Below are positions 54,259 to 63,581 of a stretch of 64,000 bases of DNA, one piece after another. The DNA is from Aequorivita lipolytica. GTDB taxonomy: Bacteria; Bacteroidota; Bacteroidia; Flavobacteriales; Flavobacteriaceae. The position numbers were made by a program, and so were the translations under genes. Numbering within the stretch: position 1 is the stretch's first letter; each line of letters begins with the position of its first letter. The DNA lies in assembly GCF_007997135.1 (NCBI RefSeq), contig NZ_VORU01000006.1, forward strand, positions 62,001 to 126,000, in the 5' to 3' direction. The notes beneath the pieces are model-generated. The model saw only the letters and a program-made list of their open reading frames with translations. It ran no database searches and was not told where the DNA came from.

Positions 54259-55116
54259 ATGAAGAAAAGAGAAGAAAAAAATCGGATTCTTATTTTAGGC
54301 GGCAGTGGTTTCATTGGCAATGGCCTCTACAAAGAACTCCACTCCTATTTTGATGTGCATTGCACGTACTGCCAACAGCACGGCGCATTTTCAGAGAATC
54401 AAATCTTTCACAAATTTTGTGTTGAAGAGGATTCCATGTTCTTATTATTGAATGAAATTAAGCCTACCGTAATTATTTCAGCCATAAACGGTGAATTTAA
54501 AAGTCAGTTTGAGACGCACAAAGAAATTGTGAATTATGCCTTACTGAATGATGGTTGCGCTGTTTTATACATTTCTTCTGTCGAAGTTTTTAATGGGAAA
54601 TCCTCCCATCCTTCTTATGAAAATGATACAACGTTTTCGGAAAAGGCTACTGGAAAATTTAAAATTTCTGTGGAAAAATTATTGTTAGAAACTATTCCGC
54701 AGCAAACCGCAATCTTGAGATTACCGATAGTACTTGGCATTAATTCGCCAGAAATACTTCATCTTCGACAGTGCATTCGGCACAAAGCCGCATTTGAAGT
54801 TTTTCCAAACTTGGTGATAACCACTACAACAATCAACAAAGTTTGTCAGCAAATTCATTATATAATCAATCAATCCCTTCGCGGAATTTTCCATTTGGCA
54901 AGCAATGATATGGTTCACCACGAAGATCTTTTTAGGGAAATTACTTCAAAAATGGGAGATAAAATGCCTATCTTTAAAAGTGTATTTACCAGTAATGAAG
55001 ATAAATACAATGCAATTATCCCGAAGAAAAATAAATTACCTGACTCACATCAAATAACTGTTTCACAGGTTATTGAAGAGTGTAGTCTAAATGAAGAGAT
55101 TATATCAATAAAATAA
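54259..55116 (+). CDS. NAD(P)-binding RmlD/SDR-extended-like protein
   Basis: 285 aa. A Rossmann start RILILGGSGFIGNGLYKEL, IISAINGEF, then SSVEVFNGKSSHPSYENDTTFS and the KISVEKLLLETIPQQTAILRLPIV region follow the RmlD/dTDP-4-dehydrorhamnose reductase-like pattern. The YxxxK position is KFKISVEK here, so the catalytic Tyr is not in the standard place (residue before is Gly/Lys/Phe). Substrate unknown. It lies 19 bp after glsA in the operon. Confidence 0.75.
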   Translation: MKKREEKNRILILGGSGFIGNGLYKELHSYFDVHCTYCQQHGAFSENQIFHKFCVEEDSMFLLLNEIKPTVIISAINGEFKSQFETHKEIVNYALLNDGCAVLYISSVEVFNGKSSHPSYENDTTFSEKATGKFKISVEKLLLETIPQQTAILRLPIVLGINSPEILHLRQCIRHKAAFEVFPNLVITTTTINKVCQQIHYIINQSLRGIFHLASNDMVHHEDLFREITSKMGDKMPIFKSVFTSNEDKYNAIIPKKNKLPDSHQITVSQVIEECSLNEEIISIK

Positions 55117-55126
55117 ATATTTAACT

Positions 55127-55408
55127 ATGAAAGCAATATCAGAAAAACAAATAAACGAAAGATTAAAAGAATTTGAAGGATGGGAGTACCAAGAAGGAGC
55201 GCTACATACAATTTTTGAATTCGAAGATTTTAAGGAAGCATTCTCTGCAATGACGCGAATAGCTTTTGAATGTGAAAACCTAAACCACCATCCCGAATGG
55301 AGTAACGTTTATAACTCATTGGAGATTTACCTTTCCACTCACGATGCCGATGGCGTTACAGAAAAAGATTTTGAGCTTGCCGCAATTATTGATGAATTAA
55401 TTGGATAG
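55127..55408 (+). CDS. phhB: 4a-hydroxytetrahydrobiopterin dehydratase (pterin-4a-carbinolamine dehydratase)
   Basis: 93 aa. The signature with the catalytic histidines is ENLNHHPEWSNVYNSLEIYLSTHDADGVTEKDFELA. It recycles the pterin cofactor of aromatic amino-acid hydroxylases. No phenylalanine hydroxylase gene is visible in the window. 10 bp after the epimerase-like gene, last in the operon. Confidence 0.95.
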   Translation: MKAISEKQINERLKEFEGWEYQEGALHTIFEFEDFKEAFSAMTRIAFECENLNHHPEWSNVYNSLEIYLSTHDADGVTEKDFELAAIIDELIG

Positions 55409-55430
55409 AAATTGCTAAAAAGCGACAATT

Positions 55431-55545
55431 TACAAATACCAAATTCCAAACAAACCACAAAAAACAAGTTCTAAAACACAAACAGTTTTAAAATTGAATT
55501 TTGTGATTTGTAATTTATTTGGGTTTTGGAATTTGTATTTTTTTA
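55431..55545 (+). repeat. Long imperfect intergenic palindrome
   Basis: An AAATACCAAATTCCAAA arm near 55434-55450 is mirrored by TTTGGAATTTGTATTT near 55526-55541, with further partial pairing inside. It may end the phhB transcript. Confidence 0.5.
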
Positions 55546-55551
55546 TATTTG
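55519..55551 (+). promoter_or_regulatory. Promoter of the yebC-type gene
   Basis: TTG (55519-55521), a 22-nt spacer, then an exact TATATTTG (55544-55551); the implied leader is about 45 nt. Confidence 0.55.
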
Positions 55552-55602
55552 AACTTTCATTTCAAGAATAGACAATAGCAAATAACAATAGATAATAATT
55601 GT

Positions 55603-56325
55603 ATGGGAAGAGCTTTTGAATTTAGAAAAGCAAGAAAAATGAAGCGTTGGTCTGCCATGTCCAAGGCTTTTACACGTATTGGGAAAGATATAGTAATGGC
55701 CGTGAAAGAAGGCGGTCCAGATCCTGATGCTAACTCTAGACTACGCGCTGTCATTCAAAACGCGAAGGCGGTGAATATGCCCAAAGACAATGTGGAACGC
55801 GCCATAAAACGGGCCAGCGATAAAAGTTTGGGCGATTTTAAAGAAGTGCTTTTTGAAGGTTACGCACCACACGGAATTGCTATTTTAATAGAAACTGCAA
55901 CAGATAATAATACCCGAACGGTTGCTAATATTCGCAGCTATTTCAATAAATGTGATGGTAGTTTGGGAACTTCCGGCTCTGTTTCATTTATGTTCGATCA
56001 TACGTGCAACTTTCGCATAAATCCAGAAGGGATGGATATCGAAGAACTGGAACTTGAGCTAATTGACCACGGCGTTGATGAAATTTTTGAAGACGAAGAC
56101 GGAATTATGATCTACGGTCCTTTTGAGAGTTTTGGCGCTATTCAGTCTTATCTTGAAGAAAATAATATTGAAATCCTTTCTTCCGGTTTTGAGCAAATTC
56201 CCCAGGTAACCAAAAAATTGACAGAGGAAGAAGTTGCAGATGTTGAAAAGCTTTTAGAAAAAATTGAGGAAGATGATGATGTTCAAAACGTATATCACAC
56301 TATGGAAGAGTCTTCAGAGGAATAA
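55603..56325 (+). CDS. YebC/PmpR-family protein
   Basis: 240 aa, full-length YebC family: GRAFEFRKARKMKRWSAMSKAFTRIGKDI, PDPDANSRLRAVIQNAKAVNMPKDNVERAIKRA, YAPHGIAILIETATDNNTRTVANIRSYFNK, GSVSFMFDHTC. Members act as transcriptional regulators or as TACO1-like factors that relieve ribosome stalling. The unusual RKMKR in place of KHKK is common in Bacteroidota. Own promoter and terminator. Confidence 0.94.
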   Translation: MGRAFEFRKARKMKRWSAMSKAFTRIGKDIVMAVKEGGPDPDANSRLRAVIQNAKAVNMPKDNVERAIKRASDKSLGDFKEVLFEGYAPHGIAILIETATDNNTRTVANIRSYFNKCDGSLGTSGSVSFMFDHTCNFRINPEGMDIEELELELIDHGVDEIFEDEDGIMIYGPFESFGAIQSYLEENNIEILSSGFEQIPQVTKKLTEEEVADVEKLLEKIEEDDDVQNVYHTMEESSEE

Positions 56326-56347
56326 TTAAAATACTTCTTGAAAATTA

Positions 56348-56372
56348 AAAAGCCACCTAAACGGTGGCTTTT
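56348..56372 (+). terminator. Bidirectional terminator between yebC and lipoprotein genes
   Basis: AAAAGCCACC pairs perfectly with GGTGGCTTTT around a 5-nt loop; T runs occur on both strands. Confidence 0.9.
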
Positions 56373-56390
56373 CCTAATTTTAATTAACTA

Positions 56391-57422
56391 TTATTTATCA
56401 ATGTAAAACAATGATGAAGCTCCAGGGAACTCAGAGCTAAGATCTGGAACCAAATTACCTCCTGCCTCTATATTGTAAAAGAATAGAATTTTACCTCCAT
56501 CATTGGCTCGCTCAGCTATAAAAACAGTATTATCTGAATGTTCGTATTCAACAGCAACAGGGTTTCCAAGGCCGGTCAATGCCCCCGAAACTCTAATTTG
56601 GTTTCCTACAAAGCTAAGCGTTCCTCCATTGGGTATAGCATTAAATTTTGTGACAAAATCACCTATAAATTGAAAACCACCATCACTTTCGTTTGATGCA
56701 TCACCAATGTCCGTAAGAATCACAGAACCTTCATCCTCTGTAATTCCGTGTGTACGTGTGATACCTTCAATTGAAATTTGCTTATCTGGAGTAGCAATAA
56801 CATCTGTTGTATAGTTGGTTATGAAATTCTTTAAAACGGCAACATCAGAAGTTTTATCAACCACTGTGTATAAATCGTCTCCTATAAACTGAATACCCCA
56901 AACAGCGTAATTTACAGTAACAGTATTTCGAAGTGTGTATCCACTAGCATCTCTTGTGAAAATAAAAAATCTGCCATCTTCAGTATTTAGATCGCCATCT
57001 ACATCGGCATTGTCTGATACTACATAAATATCATCCTTAACTGCAATATCCCTCGGACTTTCCAATACAGAGTTACTTGACAGAAAAGGGCTCAGCACAG
57101 TACCGCTCTCAGTATTTTCAATATTTGAATATGTGTTAATTACCGATTGCTCTCTTGAATTAACCACAAGTTCATCTGCAGCATCGTCATAATAAATACC
57201 TTCATTATCAGCAGAGCTTGTAGAGAAAGAACGTAGCACTACTCCATTTGAAGTAAAATCATACGAAAGTATAGAATTATTCAAATTACTGGTTGCGTAA
57301 AGATTGGCAAAAACAGGTATTGGTAGCGGCCCACCACCACCTCCTTGAGGATCATCATTACTGCAGGATGCAAACAACAGCCCGGACACTAAAACTGGAA
57401 ATATTAATTTTATTCTTTTCAT
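56391..57422 (-). CDS. Lipoprotein with beta-propeller-like domain
   Basis: 343 aa. The lipoprotein signal ends LLFASC (Cys20) followed by SNDDPQGGGGG linker. The mature part has repeated strands of a SMP-30/YVTN-like propeller (ANLYATSNLNNSILSYDF, VESPRDIAVKDDIYVVSDN, PVAVEYEHSDNTVFIAERAN). Exported lipoproteins with this linker type are often surface-exposed. No enzyme motif is clear; function unknown. Confidence 0.8.
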   Translation of the reverse strand: MKRIKLIFPVLVSGLLFASCSNDDPQGGGGGPLPIPVFANLYATSNLNNSILSYDFTSNGVVLRSFSTSSADNEGIYYDDAADELVVNSREQSVINTYSNIENTESGTVLSPFLSSNSVLESPRDIAVKDDIYVVSDNADVDGDLNTEDGRFFIFTRDASGYTLRNTVTVNYAVWGIQFIGDDLYTVVDKTSDVAVLKNFITNYTTDVIATPDKQISIEGITRTHGITEDEGSVILTDIGDASNESDGGFQFIGDFVTKFNAIPNGGTLSFVGNQIRVSGALTGLGNPVAVEYEHSDNTVFIAERANDGGKILFFYNIEAGGNLVPDLSSEFPGASSLFYIDK

Positions 57423-57574
57423 AATTATTTTTAAATTTTGTACATAAATAATATTTAGAATTTAAATAATTGAAATTTCTGAAGAGGTTAACTTGTTTTT
57501 AACAACACACCGCTGAATACTAAGTACTTATGATATGGCACTGAATGTTGGTTTTAACATTTTCAATTAGAAGT

Positions 57575-58102
57575 TCATCGATTTTTTCCTGTTACACCAT
57601 CAAAATATGTTCTTAGCTTCACGCTATCCAATTCAATATTACCTGATGGATAAAAAGCAGGGTTTATAATGATGGATTTTTTTTTGTAGTCAAAACCCAC
57701 ACAGATTATTGGAACTTTTGCAGCTAACGCAATATAATAGAAACCCGTTTTCCAAGTTAAAACTTTTTTTCGAGTACCTTCAGGTGACAGAGCTAAACGA
57801 AATTCATCTTTTTTCTTAAAAATTTCAGCAATTGCCTCAACCTTATTTTGCCCAGGGGTTCGGTCTAATTTTACGCCACCCGTCCAACGGAAATACCATC
57901 CAAATGGCCAGCTAAAGAGTTCTTTTTTTGCGATATAGTTTATCTGGGTCTTTGTTAATCTTCGTGTGAATAACCCGAGATAAAAATCATGCCAGCTTGT
58001 ATGCGGAACGACTATTATAACTGCTTTTTTAACCGCTGGAGCAAAGGTACCTTCAATGCGCCAGCCCATTAATTTTTCAAAAATAAATTTTGTAATTCCC
58101 AT
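57575..58102 (-). CDS. 1-acylglycerol-3-phosphate acyltransferase-like protein
   Basis: 175 aa, PlsC-type fold. The acyltransferase motif I appears as VPHTSWHDFYLGL (His...Asp, with the usual NHxxxxD varied), motif II/III FRWTGGVKLDR and motif LALSPEGTRKK (EGTR). It would transfer an acyl chain to a lysolipid or another hydroxyl acceptor at the inner membrane. The short form lacking the membrane-bound N-terminal segment is common in Bacteroidota. It lies 16 bp after the KdsB fusion gene on the same strand, so it is probably in its operon. Confidence 0.88.
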   Translation of the reverse strand: MGITKFIFEKLMGWRIEGTFAPAVKKAVIIVVPHTSWHDFYLGLFTRRLTKTQINYIAKKELFSWPFGWYFRWTGGVKLDRTPGQNKVEAIAEIFKKKDEFRLALSPEGTRKKVLTWKTGFYYIALAAKVPIICVGFDYKKKSIIINPAFYPSGNIELDSVKLRTYFDGVTGKNR

Positions 58103-58118
58103 AGAGAGCTGATGTGTT

Positions 58119-59948
58119 TTACATCTTTAAATATAATTCTCTTAATTTTTCATAGGTAATTACTTCCTCCCAATTGCTTCCCAATGCATTTTCCCAAAGA
58201 GGCACCATTCCCAAAGCTACGGTTATCATTGAGTTCAATTGTTCTTCGGTAAGATTTTTGCAGATTTCTTGGGGAATTTCAACTCCGTGTTTCTTTACCA
58301 TTTTTTTGAATAGCGCAACATCTTTAGAATAAAATTCTTCTAAATACTGAAAAACGATACAATTGCCAACCCCGTGCTTTGTTCCCAAAACGTAACCCAG
58401 CCCATAACTCATTGCATGCGCCACGCCTACTTGCGAATAAGCGATGCTCATTCCACCATGCCAGGAGGCCATCATCAATTTTGCCCGTGATTCTTCTTCG
58501 GAGAGGGAATCGTCCAAGAATATTTCCTTACATAAATCGTATGCTTTTTCGCCATAGCTTTGGCTAAAAGCGTTTAGAAATGTACCGTTCAAAGATTCCA
58601 CACAGTGAATAAAACAATCCATTCCTGTGTAAAACCATTGATTTTTTGGAACCCCTTTTGTAAGTTCTGGGTCTAGAATTACTTGATCAAAAGGTGTAAA
58701 GTCACTATTGATTCCTAATTTGCGCACGGGTCCGGTTAAAACTGTAGTTCGAGAAACTTCAGCTCCCGTTCCCGAAATGGTTGGAATACCAACGTGGTAA
58801 ACGGCTTTCTGTTTTACCAAATCCCATCCTTGATAATCGGCAGCACTTCCTTTATTTATAAGCATAATGGAAACGGCTTTTGCAAGATCCATCACTGTTC
58901 CCCCACCAATACCAATTATTCCCGAAGGTGTATTGGTGAATTCGGCTTTAATTTTTTTTACCAAATCATCAACTTGAGATGTTTTCGGTTCTTCTTCAGT
59001 AGAAACAAAGATTAATTTGTCATTGAAACGAAGGTTAATTCGATCCAAAAATTCCTTATTTCGCTCAAAAACATCATCTACTAAAAATATAAACGGAGCC
59101 TTTTCCTGCTTCTGTGCTGAAAGGATTGAGGTAAGCTGGTCAAAACAACCTTCTCCAAAAACCACCTTGGGCACCATCGGGAAATTTCTAAATTTGTTAT
59201 TTACGGCGTTCGGTTTCTTTTCTTTCAGAAGTTTATTCGCCCTTATAAGATCTTCAGGAGTATCTATTTCAACTCCAGTTGTATTTGAAACTGCCATTTT
59301 TATATTTTTCCCGTATTCTAAGTAACGAATACATTCTATTTTTTCTACTGCTTCCAAAGAGCGCATAGGCAGTCGGTAAAAATCCATTATTGCCTGCTTC
59401 CTGAAAGCGTAAATACCTTTGTGCTTGTAGTATTGCATTTCCACATTCTTATCGCGTGGATATGGAATTGGTGAGCGAGAAAAATAAAGTGCGAAATTAT
59501 CTTTATCAACAATTACCTTCACACAGTTTGGGTCGCTAATTTCTTTCCAATCGTGTATTTCGGTCATTAGCGAAGCTAAATCTATTTTATCTGCATCTGG
59601 CTCATTAAAAACCGCCAAAACTTTTTCCAGTCCTTCTCTGCTCGTAAACGGTTCATCGCCTTGAACATTTACAACAATATCTACGTCCATGTTTTCTACA
59701 GCTTCGGCAATGCGATCGCTGCCGCAGTCGTGTTCTTTTTGGCTCATAATAGCTTTTCCGCCATTTGCTTCAATCTCTTGAAAAATAATCTCGCTATCTG
59801 TTACTACATAAACTTCATCAAAAAGATTGGTGGCCTTTGCAGCTTCATAAGTTCTAACAATTACGGGCTTTCCAGCCAAATCCTGCATTAATTTTCCGGG
59901 AAAACGAGACGCACCATAGCGCGCGGGAATCATTGCGATTATTTTCAA
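58119..59948 (-). CDS. kdsB: KdsB fused to iron-type alcohol dehydrogenase (KdnB-like)
   Basis: 609 aa, one uninterrupted frame. Residues 1-245 are CMP-Kdo synthetase ([12 protein letters not shown] at 8-19, NVQGDEPF at 94-101, [16 protein letters not shown]). After a short linker, residues about 255-609 form an iron-containing alcohol dehydrogenase: GIGGGT (346-351), D444, H448, H511 and H525 as metal ligands. In Shewanella KdnB, an enzyme of this class, oxidises Kdo at C8 before KdnA transaminates it to 8-amino-Kdo and KdsB activates it. The fusion fits that route; that this half is KdnB is inference. The start is TTG 59948, because [12 protein letters not shown] matches the KdsB N-terminus; the first ATG is five codons later. 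Confidence 0.88.
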   Translation of the reverse strand: MKIIAMIPARYGASRFPGKLMQDLAGKPVIVRTYEAAKATNLFDEVYVVTDSEIIFQEIEANGGKAIMSQKEHDCGSDRIAEAVENMDVDIVVNVQGDEPFTSREGLEKVLAVFNEPDADKIDLASLMTEIHDWKEISDPNCVKVIVDKDNFALYFSRSPIPYPRDKNVEMQYYKHKGIYAFRKQAIMDFYRLPMRSLEAVEKIECIRYLEYGKNIKMAVSNTTGVEIDTPEDLIRANKLLKEKKPNAVNNKFRNFPMVPKVVFGEGCFDQLTSILSAQKQEKAPFIFLVDDVFERNKEFLDRINLRFNDKLIFVSTEEEPKTSQVDDLVKKIKAEFTNTPSGIIGIGGGTVMDLAKAVSIMLINKGSAADYQGWDLVKQKAVYHVGIPTISGTGAEVSRTTVLTGPVRKLGINSDFTPFDQVILDPELTKGVPKNQWFYTGMDCFIHCVESLNGTFLNAFSQSYGEKAYDLCKEIFLDDSLSEEESRAKLMMASWHGGMSIAYSQVGVAHAMSYGLGYVLGTKHGVGNCIVFQYLEEFYSKDVALFKKMVKKHGVEIPQEICKNLTEEQLNSMITVALGMVPLWENALGSNWEEVITYEKLRELYLKM

Positions 59949-59970
59949 GTTGAAGTTTTTAAAATGATTT

Positions 59971-59999
59971 CAAAAATAAGAAGTTTAAGTTTGTGGCAA
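59971..59999 (-). promoter_or_regulatory. Complete promoter of the KdsB fusion gene
   Basis: TTG (59997-59999), an 18-nt spacer, then TATTTTTG (59971-59978): both elements match the Bacteroidota consensus. It overlaps the end of the DUF4126 gene. Confidence 0.7.
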
Positions 60000-60563
60000 T
60001 CTCTTTTTGCGAAGCTTTTTATAAAACTTAAAAAGTATATAAAGCAAAATTAATACAAATATGAATGCCAAAACTGGAATAAATATGGAAGCGAAGGCCA
60101 TTAATACAGCAAGAGCCGTTTCTACTGTTGCAATTATTGGATTTGCAACCCCTGCTGTAGTTGTAGTTGATGTTAGCCTGGCCGCTGAAGCATTTCCCTT
60201 TATTACAGCAGCCGTACCACCTCCTGCAATAATAGCCAAGGTCCAAGTTACAACCGGATTCAAATCTATGACCGTTGCAACCATAACAGCTGTTCCAGCA
60301 ACTGTTGCCAAAGGCAATGCAATTGTGTCTAGCAAATTATCCAACCATGGAATATAATAGCCTACAATCTCAACAAAAGTGGCGACCGCCATTGTTATTA
60401 CAGCTGTTGTACTCCCTATCCATTGCCAGTTTTCATTTATGGGAATAACTTCGCAAAAGCTTGCAAGGCTTAAAATTAATAAGGGTAAAAAAATTCGGAA
60501 ACCAACAGCAGCAGCAAGCCCAATGCCCAGAAAAATGCTGATTATGATTTCGATGTTTTCCAT
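59985..60563 (-). CDS. DUF4126 membrane protein
   Basis: 192 aa, mostly hydrophobic with about six helices. It starts NIEIIISIFLGIGLAAAVGFRIFLPLLILSLA and has the glycine-rich segment TWTLAIIAGGGTAAVIKGNASAARL, both typical of DUF4126. Function unknown. It begins 6 bp after the RecD-like gene stop, so the two are probably one transcript. Confidence 0.88.
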   Translation of the reverse strand: MENIEIIISIFLGIGLAAAVGFRIFLPLLILSLASFCEVIPINENWQWIGSTTAVITMAVATFVEIVGYYIPWLDNLLDTIALPLATVAGTAVMVATVIDLNPVVTWTLAIIAGGGTAAVIKGNASAARLTSTTTTAGVANPIIATVETALAVLMAFASIFIPVLAFIFVLILLYILFKFYKKLRKKRLPQT

Positions 60564-60569
60564 TAAGTA

Positions 60570-61994
60570 CTAATCTACAAAAAATTCGTCCTTAAAACCT
60601 ATTAAATACAATTTTTCACGGGCTCGGGTTACAGCGGTATAAAGCCAGCGAAGATACTCTTTATCAATTCCGTTGGGAAGATATGGCTGCTCAACAAAAA
60701 CAGTATTCCACTGTCCTCCTTGCGATTTATGACAGGTAATAGCGTAACTGAATTTTACTTGAAGCGCATTAAAATATTTATTATTCTTAACGGCCAGAAA
60801 TTTTTTGTATTTGGATTTCTCGGTTGCATAATCTTTCATCACTTCTTGATAAAGCTTGTTTGATTCATCATAAGTAAGAGAAGGGCTTTCAGAAGTAAGT
60901 GTATCTAAAAGCAGCACTGTTTCCAAAGGTTTCATATTTGGGTAATCTACCATTCTTATTTTCACTTCAGCAAAACGAAAACCATATAGCTCCTTAAAGG
61001 CGAATATTTCCAATACCTCTACAATATCGCCATTGGCAACAAATCCAGCTTCGCTTGTATTGTCTACCCAAAAATAATTGTTCTTCACCACCATCAAATA
61101 ATCGCCCGCCGATAGCTCCGATTCCTGAAAAAGTATGCGTTCGCGAATGCTTTGATTGTATAGGTTCGCTCTTTTATTGGAACGCACTATTATTACTGTG
61201 TCTTCATTGCCCAAAGCTGAATAACTGTCATTTATGGCGTCCATTATTTCCTGACCATCAACAGGGCGAATAACATCCGGAAAATTTGCTCCAGAAAATT
61301 TAAAGGCTTCGTATAATTCGTCGTCCAGCCGTTCCCGAATCCGCGTTGCGTTCAACAAAATACCACTGTCCTTTTGCTGACGTACTACTTCATCCAACTC
61401 AAGAAATATCACTTCTCGATTATACTGGTTTTCTAGTAATGTTGCATCCAGCGCGGGACTAATGTCTAAATGAACAGGCGGCAACTGAGCTGAATCTCCA
61501 ATTAAAAGTAATCTGCAATTATTGCCACTGTACACGTACTGCATTAAATCATCGAGTAGCGAACCGTTTTCAAATAGTTTTGAGTCTTGGTTTATATCGG
61601 GAATCATCGATGCCTCATCTACTATAAATATAGTATCCCTGTGTTTGTTTTGTTGAAGCGTGAAGGAAACAGAACCTTTATCACTCTTTGGAAAATATAT
61701 TTTCTTATGAATGGTAAAAGCCTGCTGGCTTGAATAGTTACTGATGACCTTCGCCGCCCTACCCGTTGGCGCCAAAAGCACAGAGCGTTTTTTAACTTTG
61801 GATAGATTTTTTACCAAAGAGCCTACAATTGTTGTTTTTCCGGTTCCGGCGTAACCCTTGAGCAAGAAGGTTTCATTTTTGTTTGGGCTCAGCACAAATT
61901 TTGCTAATAATTGAAGTGCAATATCCTGTTTTAAGGTTGTGTTATGTGGAAAATCATTTTTTAAAAAACTGTAAAATTCTGATACATTCATCAT
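60570..61994 (-). CDS. RecD-like superfamily 1 DNA helicase
   Basis: 474 aa: LLKGYAGTGKTTIVGSL (Walker A), LAPTGRAAKVIS, FIVDEASMIPD (Walker B), LIGDSAQLPPV, and the UvrD_C_2 motif YAITCHKSQGGQWNTVFVEQP with YTAVTRAREKLYLIGF. This is the RecD/RecD2-like 5'-3' helicase group, in the short form without the N-terminal extension. It likely works in DNA repair; no recB or recC lies nearby. Confidence 0.92.
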   Translation of the reverse strand: MMNVSEFYSFLKNDFPHNTTLKQDIALQLLAKFVLSPNKNETFLLKGYAGTGKTTIVGSLVKNLSKVKKRSVLLAPTGRAAKVISNYSSQQAFTIHKKIYFPKSDKGSVSFTLQQNKHRDTIFIVDEASMIPDINQDSKLFENGSLLDDLMQYVYSGNNCRLLLIGDSAQLPPVHLDISPALDATLLENQYNREVIFLELDEVVRQQKDSGILLNATRIRERLDDELYEAFKFSGANFPDVIRPVDGQEIMDAINDSYSALGNEDTVIIVRSNKRANLYNQSIRERILFQESELSAGDYLMVVKNNYFWVDNTSEAGFVANGDIVEVLEIFAFKELYGFRFAEVKIRMVDYPNMKPLETVLLLDTLTSESPSLTYDESNKLYQEVMKDYATEKSKYKKFLAVKNNKYFNALQVKFSYAITCHKSQGGQWNTVFVEQPYLPNGIDKEYLRWLYTAVTRAREKLYLIGFKDEFFVD

Positions 61995-62048
61995 TCGCTG
62001 CTATCAATGAGGGTTTAAAGATAGGTATGATTTTTTCAGAATATACTT

Positions 62049-62076
62049 TTGCGAACAAAAAAAAATTGTAGATTTG
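62049..62076 (+). promoter_or_regulatory. Complete promoter of the 219-aa membrane-anchored protein
   Basis: TTG (62049-62051), a 17-nt spacer, then TAGATTTG (62069-62076): both elements match the consensus; leader about 37 nt. Confidence 0.7.
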
Positions 62077-62119
62077 CGATAGACCTTTTAGTAAAATCAA
62101 CACTTAAATAATATCAATA

Positions 62120-62779
62120 ATGAAATTAGTAATTCAGATTGTTCTTTGGATTGTCATCATTTTTTTGGGCTGGAAGCTATATACCTCGGTTATGGGCCCG
62201 GTTGAATTCAATAAAGTTAAGGAGGCACGTTATGCCAAAGTAATTAAGAATTTAAAGGACGTACAAGCTGCAGAGCTTGCACATAAAGAAATCACAGGTA
62301 AATTTACTGGTGACTGGGACAGTTTGGTTCGTTTTATTGACACCGCCCAATTTGCCAGAACGCAGAGACGTGACACAAGTTACGCCGACGTTGCCAAGAA
62401 CAAAGCTTTCGGAATTGATGAAGGTTACTTTATAGAAGAATCATTAATTGATACGCTAGGCTTTACTCCCGTTAAGGATTCGTTATTCGGAGCAACTGAC
62501 AGGTATAAAACTATGATGAACGTTCCTATAGAAGGAGTTGATGCTAAGTTTGAATTAAAAGCTGGAAAAATCGAGAAAAACGATGCTACATATTCCGTAT
62601 TTGAAGCAAAAATTGCAAAGAAGATTATATTGGCAGATCTTAATAAAGATCTTTTGGCTCAAGAAATTCAAGTACAATCTGTAGACGGCGTTAACGGTCC
62701 TGATATTAAGGTAGGTTCCTTAGAAGAGGTAAATACAACCGGAAACTGGCCAAAAATTTATGATTCTGCAAAAGACTGA
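62120..62779 (+). CDS. Membrane-anchored protein of unknown function
   Basis: 219 aa: an N-terminal membrane helix (about residues 3-22), then a pilin-like long helix (NKVKEARYAKVIKNLKDVQAAELAHKEITGKFTGDWDSLVRFID), and a beta-rich C-terminal part. The shape recalls type IV pilin or pseudopilin-like subunits, but no prepilin cleavage site is seen. It is regularly upstream of DUF3822 and rsmD in flavobacteria as far as I recall. Its end overlaps the next start by 20 nt. Confidence 0.75.
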   Translation: MKLVIQIVLWIVIIFLGWKLYTSVMGPVEFNKVKEARYAKVIKNLKDVQAAELAHKEITGKFTGDWDSLVRFIDTAQFARTQRRDTSYADVAKNKAFGIDEGYFIEESLIDTLGFTPVKDSLFGATDRYKTMMNVPIEGVDAKFELKAGKIEKNDATYSVFEAKIAKKIILADLNKDLLAQEIQVQSVDGVNGPDIKVGSLEEVNTTGNWPKIYDSAKD

Positions 62780-63581
62780 TAACATAATTGATAAATTAAA
62801 AAACAGACTGTCCGTTCAAGTTTCTTTGAACGGGCTTTCTTTTTTGGTGACAAATCCTGAAAGTGAAGGAGTTCTATTCTTTGCTGAAAAAAAGCTGGAC
62901 CACAGCACTACACCAGAGGAACTATTGATGGACATAGAATCAATAATGTTCAAAAATGATATTCTTAATTCAACCTTCGCTGAAGTATCAGTTGTTTATG
63001 CAACACCTGTTTACAGTTTGGTGCCCCATTCACTTTTTGATGAAACAAAGGCTAGCGAATATTTAAAGTTCAATTCAAAAATATTGGCCAATGATTATAT
63101 GGCGCACGATGTTTTGGAGAATCAGGAAATTGTGGTGGTGTACGTTCCTTTTATGAACATCAACAATTTTTTCTTTGAGAAATATGGTTCCTTTAGCTAT
63201 TATCATTCTGTTACCGTTATACTGAAAACAATTCTGGAAAAAGAAAAATATACACTTCCAAAAATGTATTTGCACTTTCAGAAAAACAATTTTGATTGTA
63301 TTGTTCTTAAAAATGGGGAACTGCAACTCTGCAATAGCTACACCTATAAAACTCCCGAAGACTTTATCTATTACACCCTTTTCTGTATGGAACAGTTAAA
63401 CCTGAACCCTGAAAACCTACCAGTTGTACTTTGTGGCGAAATTGAAAAAGATGATGAAAATTTCAAAATTGCGTATACCTATATCAGAAACTTAGAATTT
63501 TTTGATTCAAATGCTTCCAATATAAAGACTTTGGAAGAAGATATGCCCCACAATCATTTCATCTTAAAAAACGTGCTTTAA
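62760..63581 (+). CDS. DUF3822 family protein
   Basis: 273 aa, DUF3822: KLKNRLSVQVSLNGLSFLVTNPE near the start, YATPVYSLVPHSLFDETKASEYLKFN, and a C-terminal FDCIVLKNGELQLCNSYTYKTPEDFIYYTLFCMEQL. The fold is ASKHA (actin/HSP70-like) in the family. Role unknown; it overlaps the previous gene by 20 nt and abuts rsmD, so the three are coupled. Confidence 0.88.
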   Translation: MILQKTDNIIDKLKNRLSVQVSLNGLSFLVTNPESEGVLFFAEKKLDHSTTPEELLMDIESIMFKNDILNSTFAEVSVVYATPVYSLVPHSLFDETKASEYLKFNSKILANDYMAHDVLENQEIVVVYVPFMNINNFFFEKYGSFSYYHSVTVILKTILEKEKYTLPKMYLHFQKNNFDCIVLKNGELQLCNSYTYKTPEDFIYYTLFCMEQLNLNPENLPVVLCGEIEKDDENFKIAYTYIRNLEFFDSNASNIKTLEEDMPHNHFILKNVL

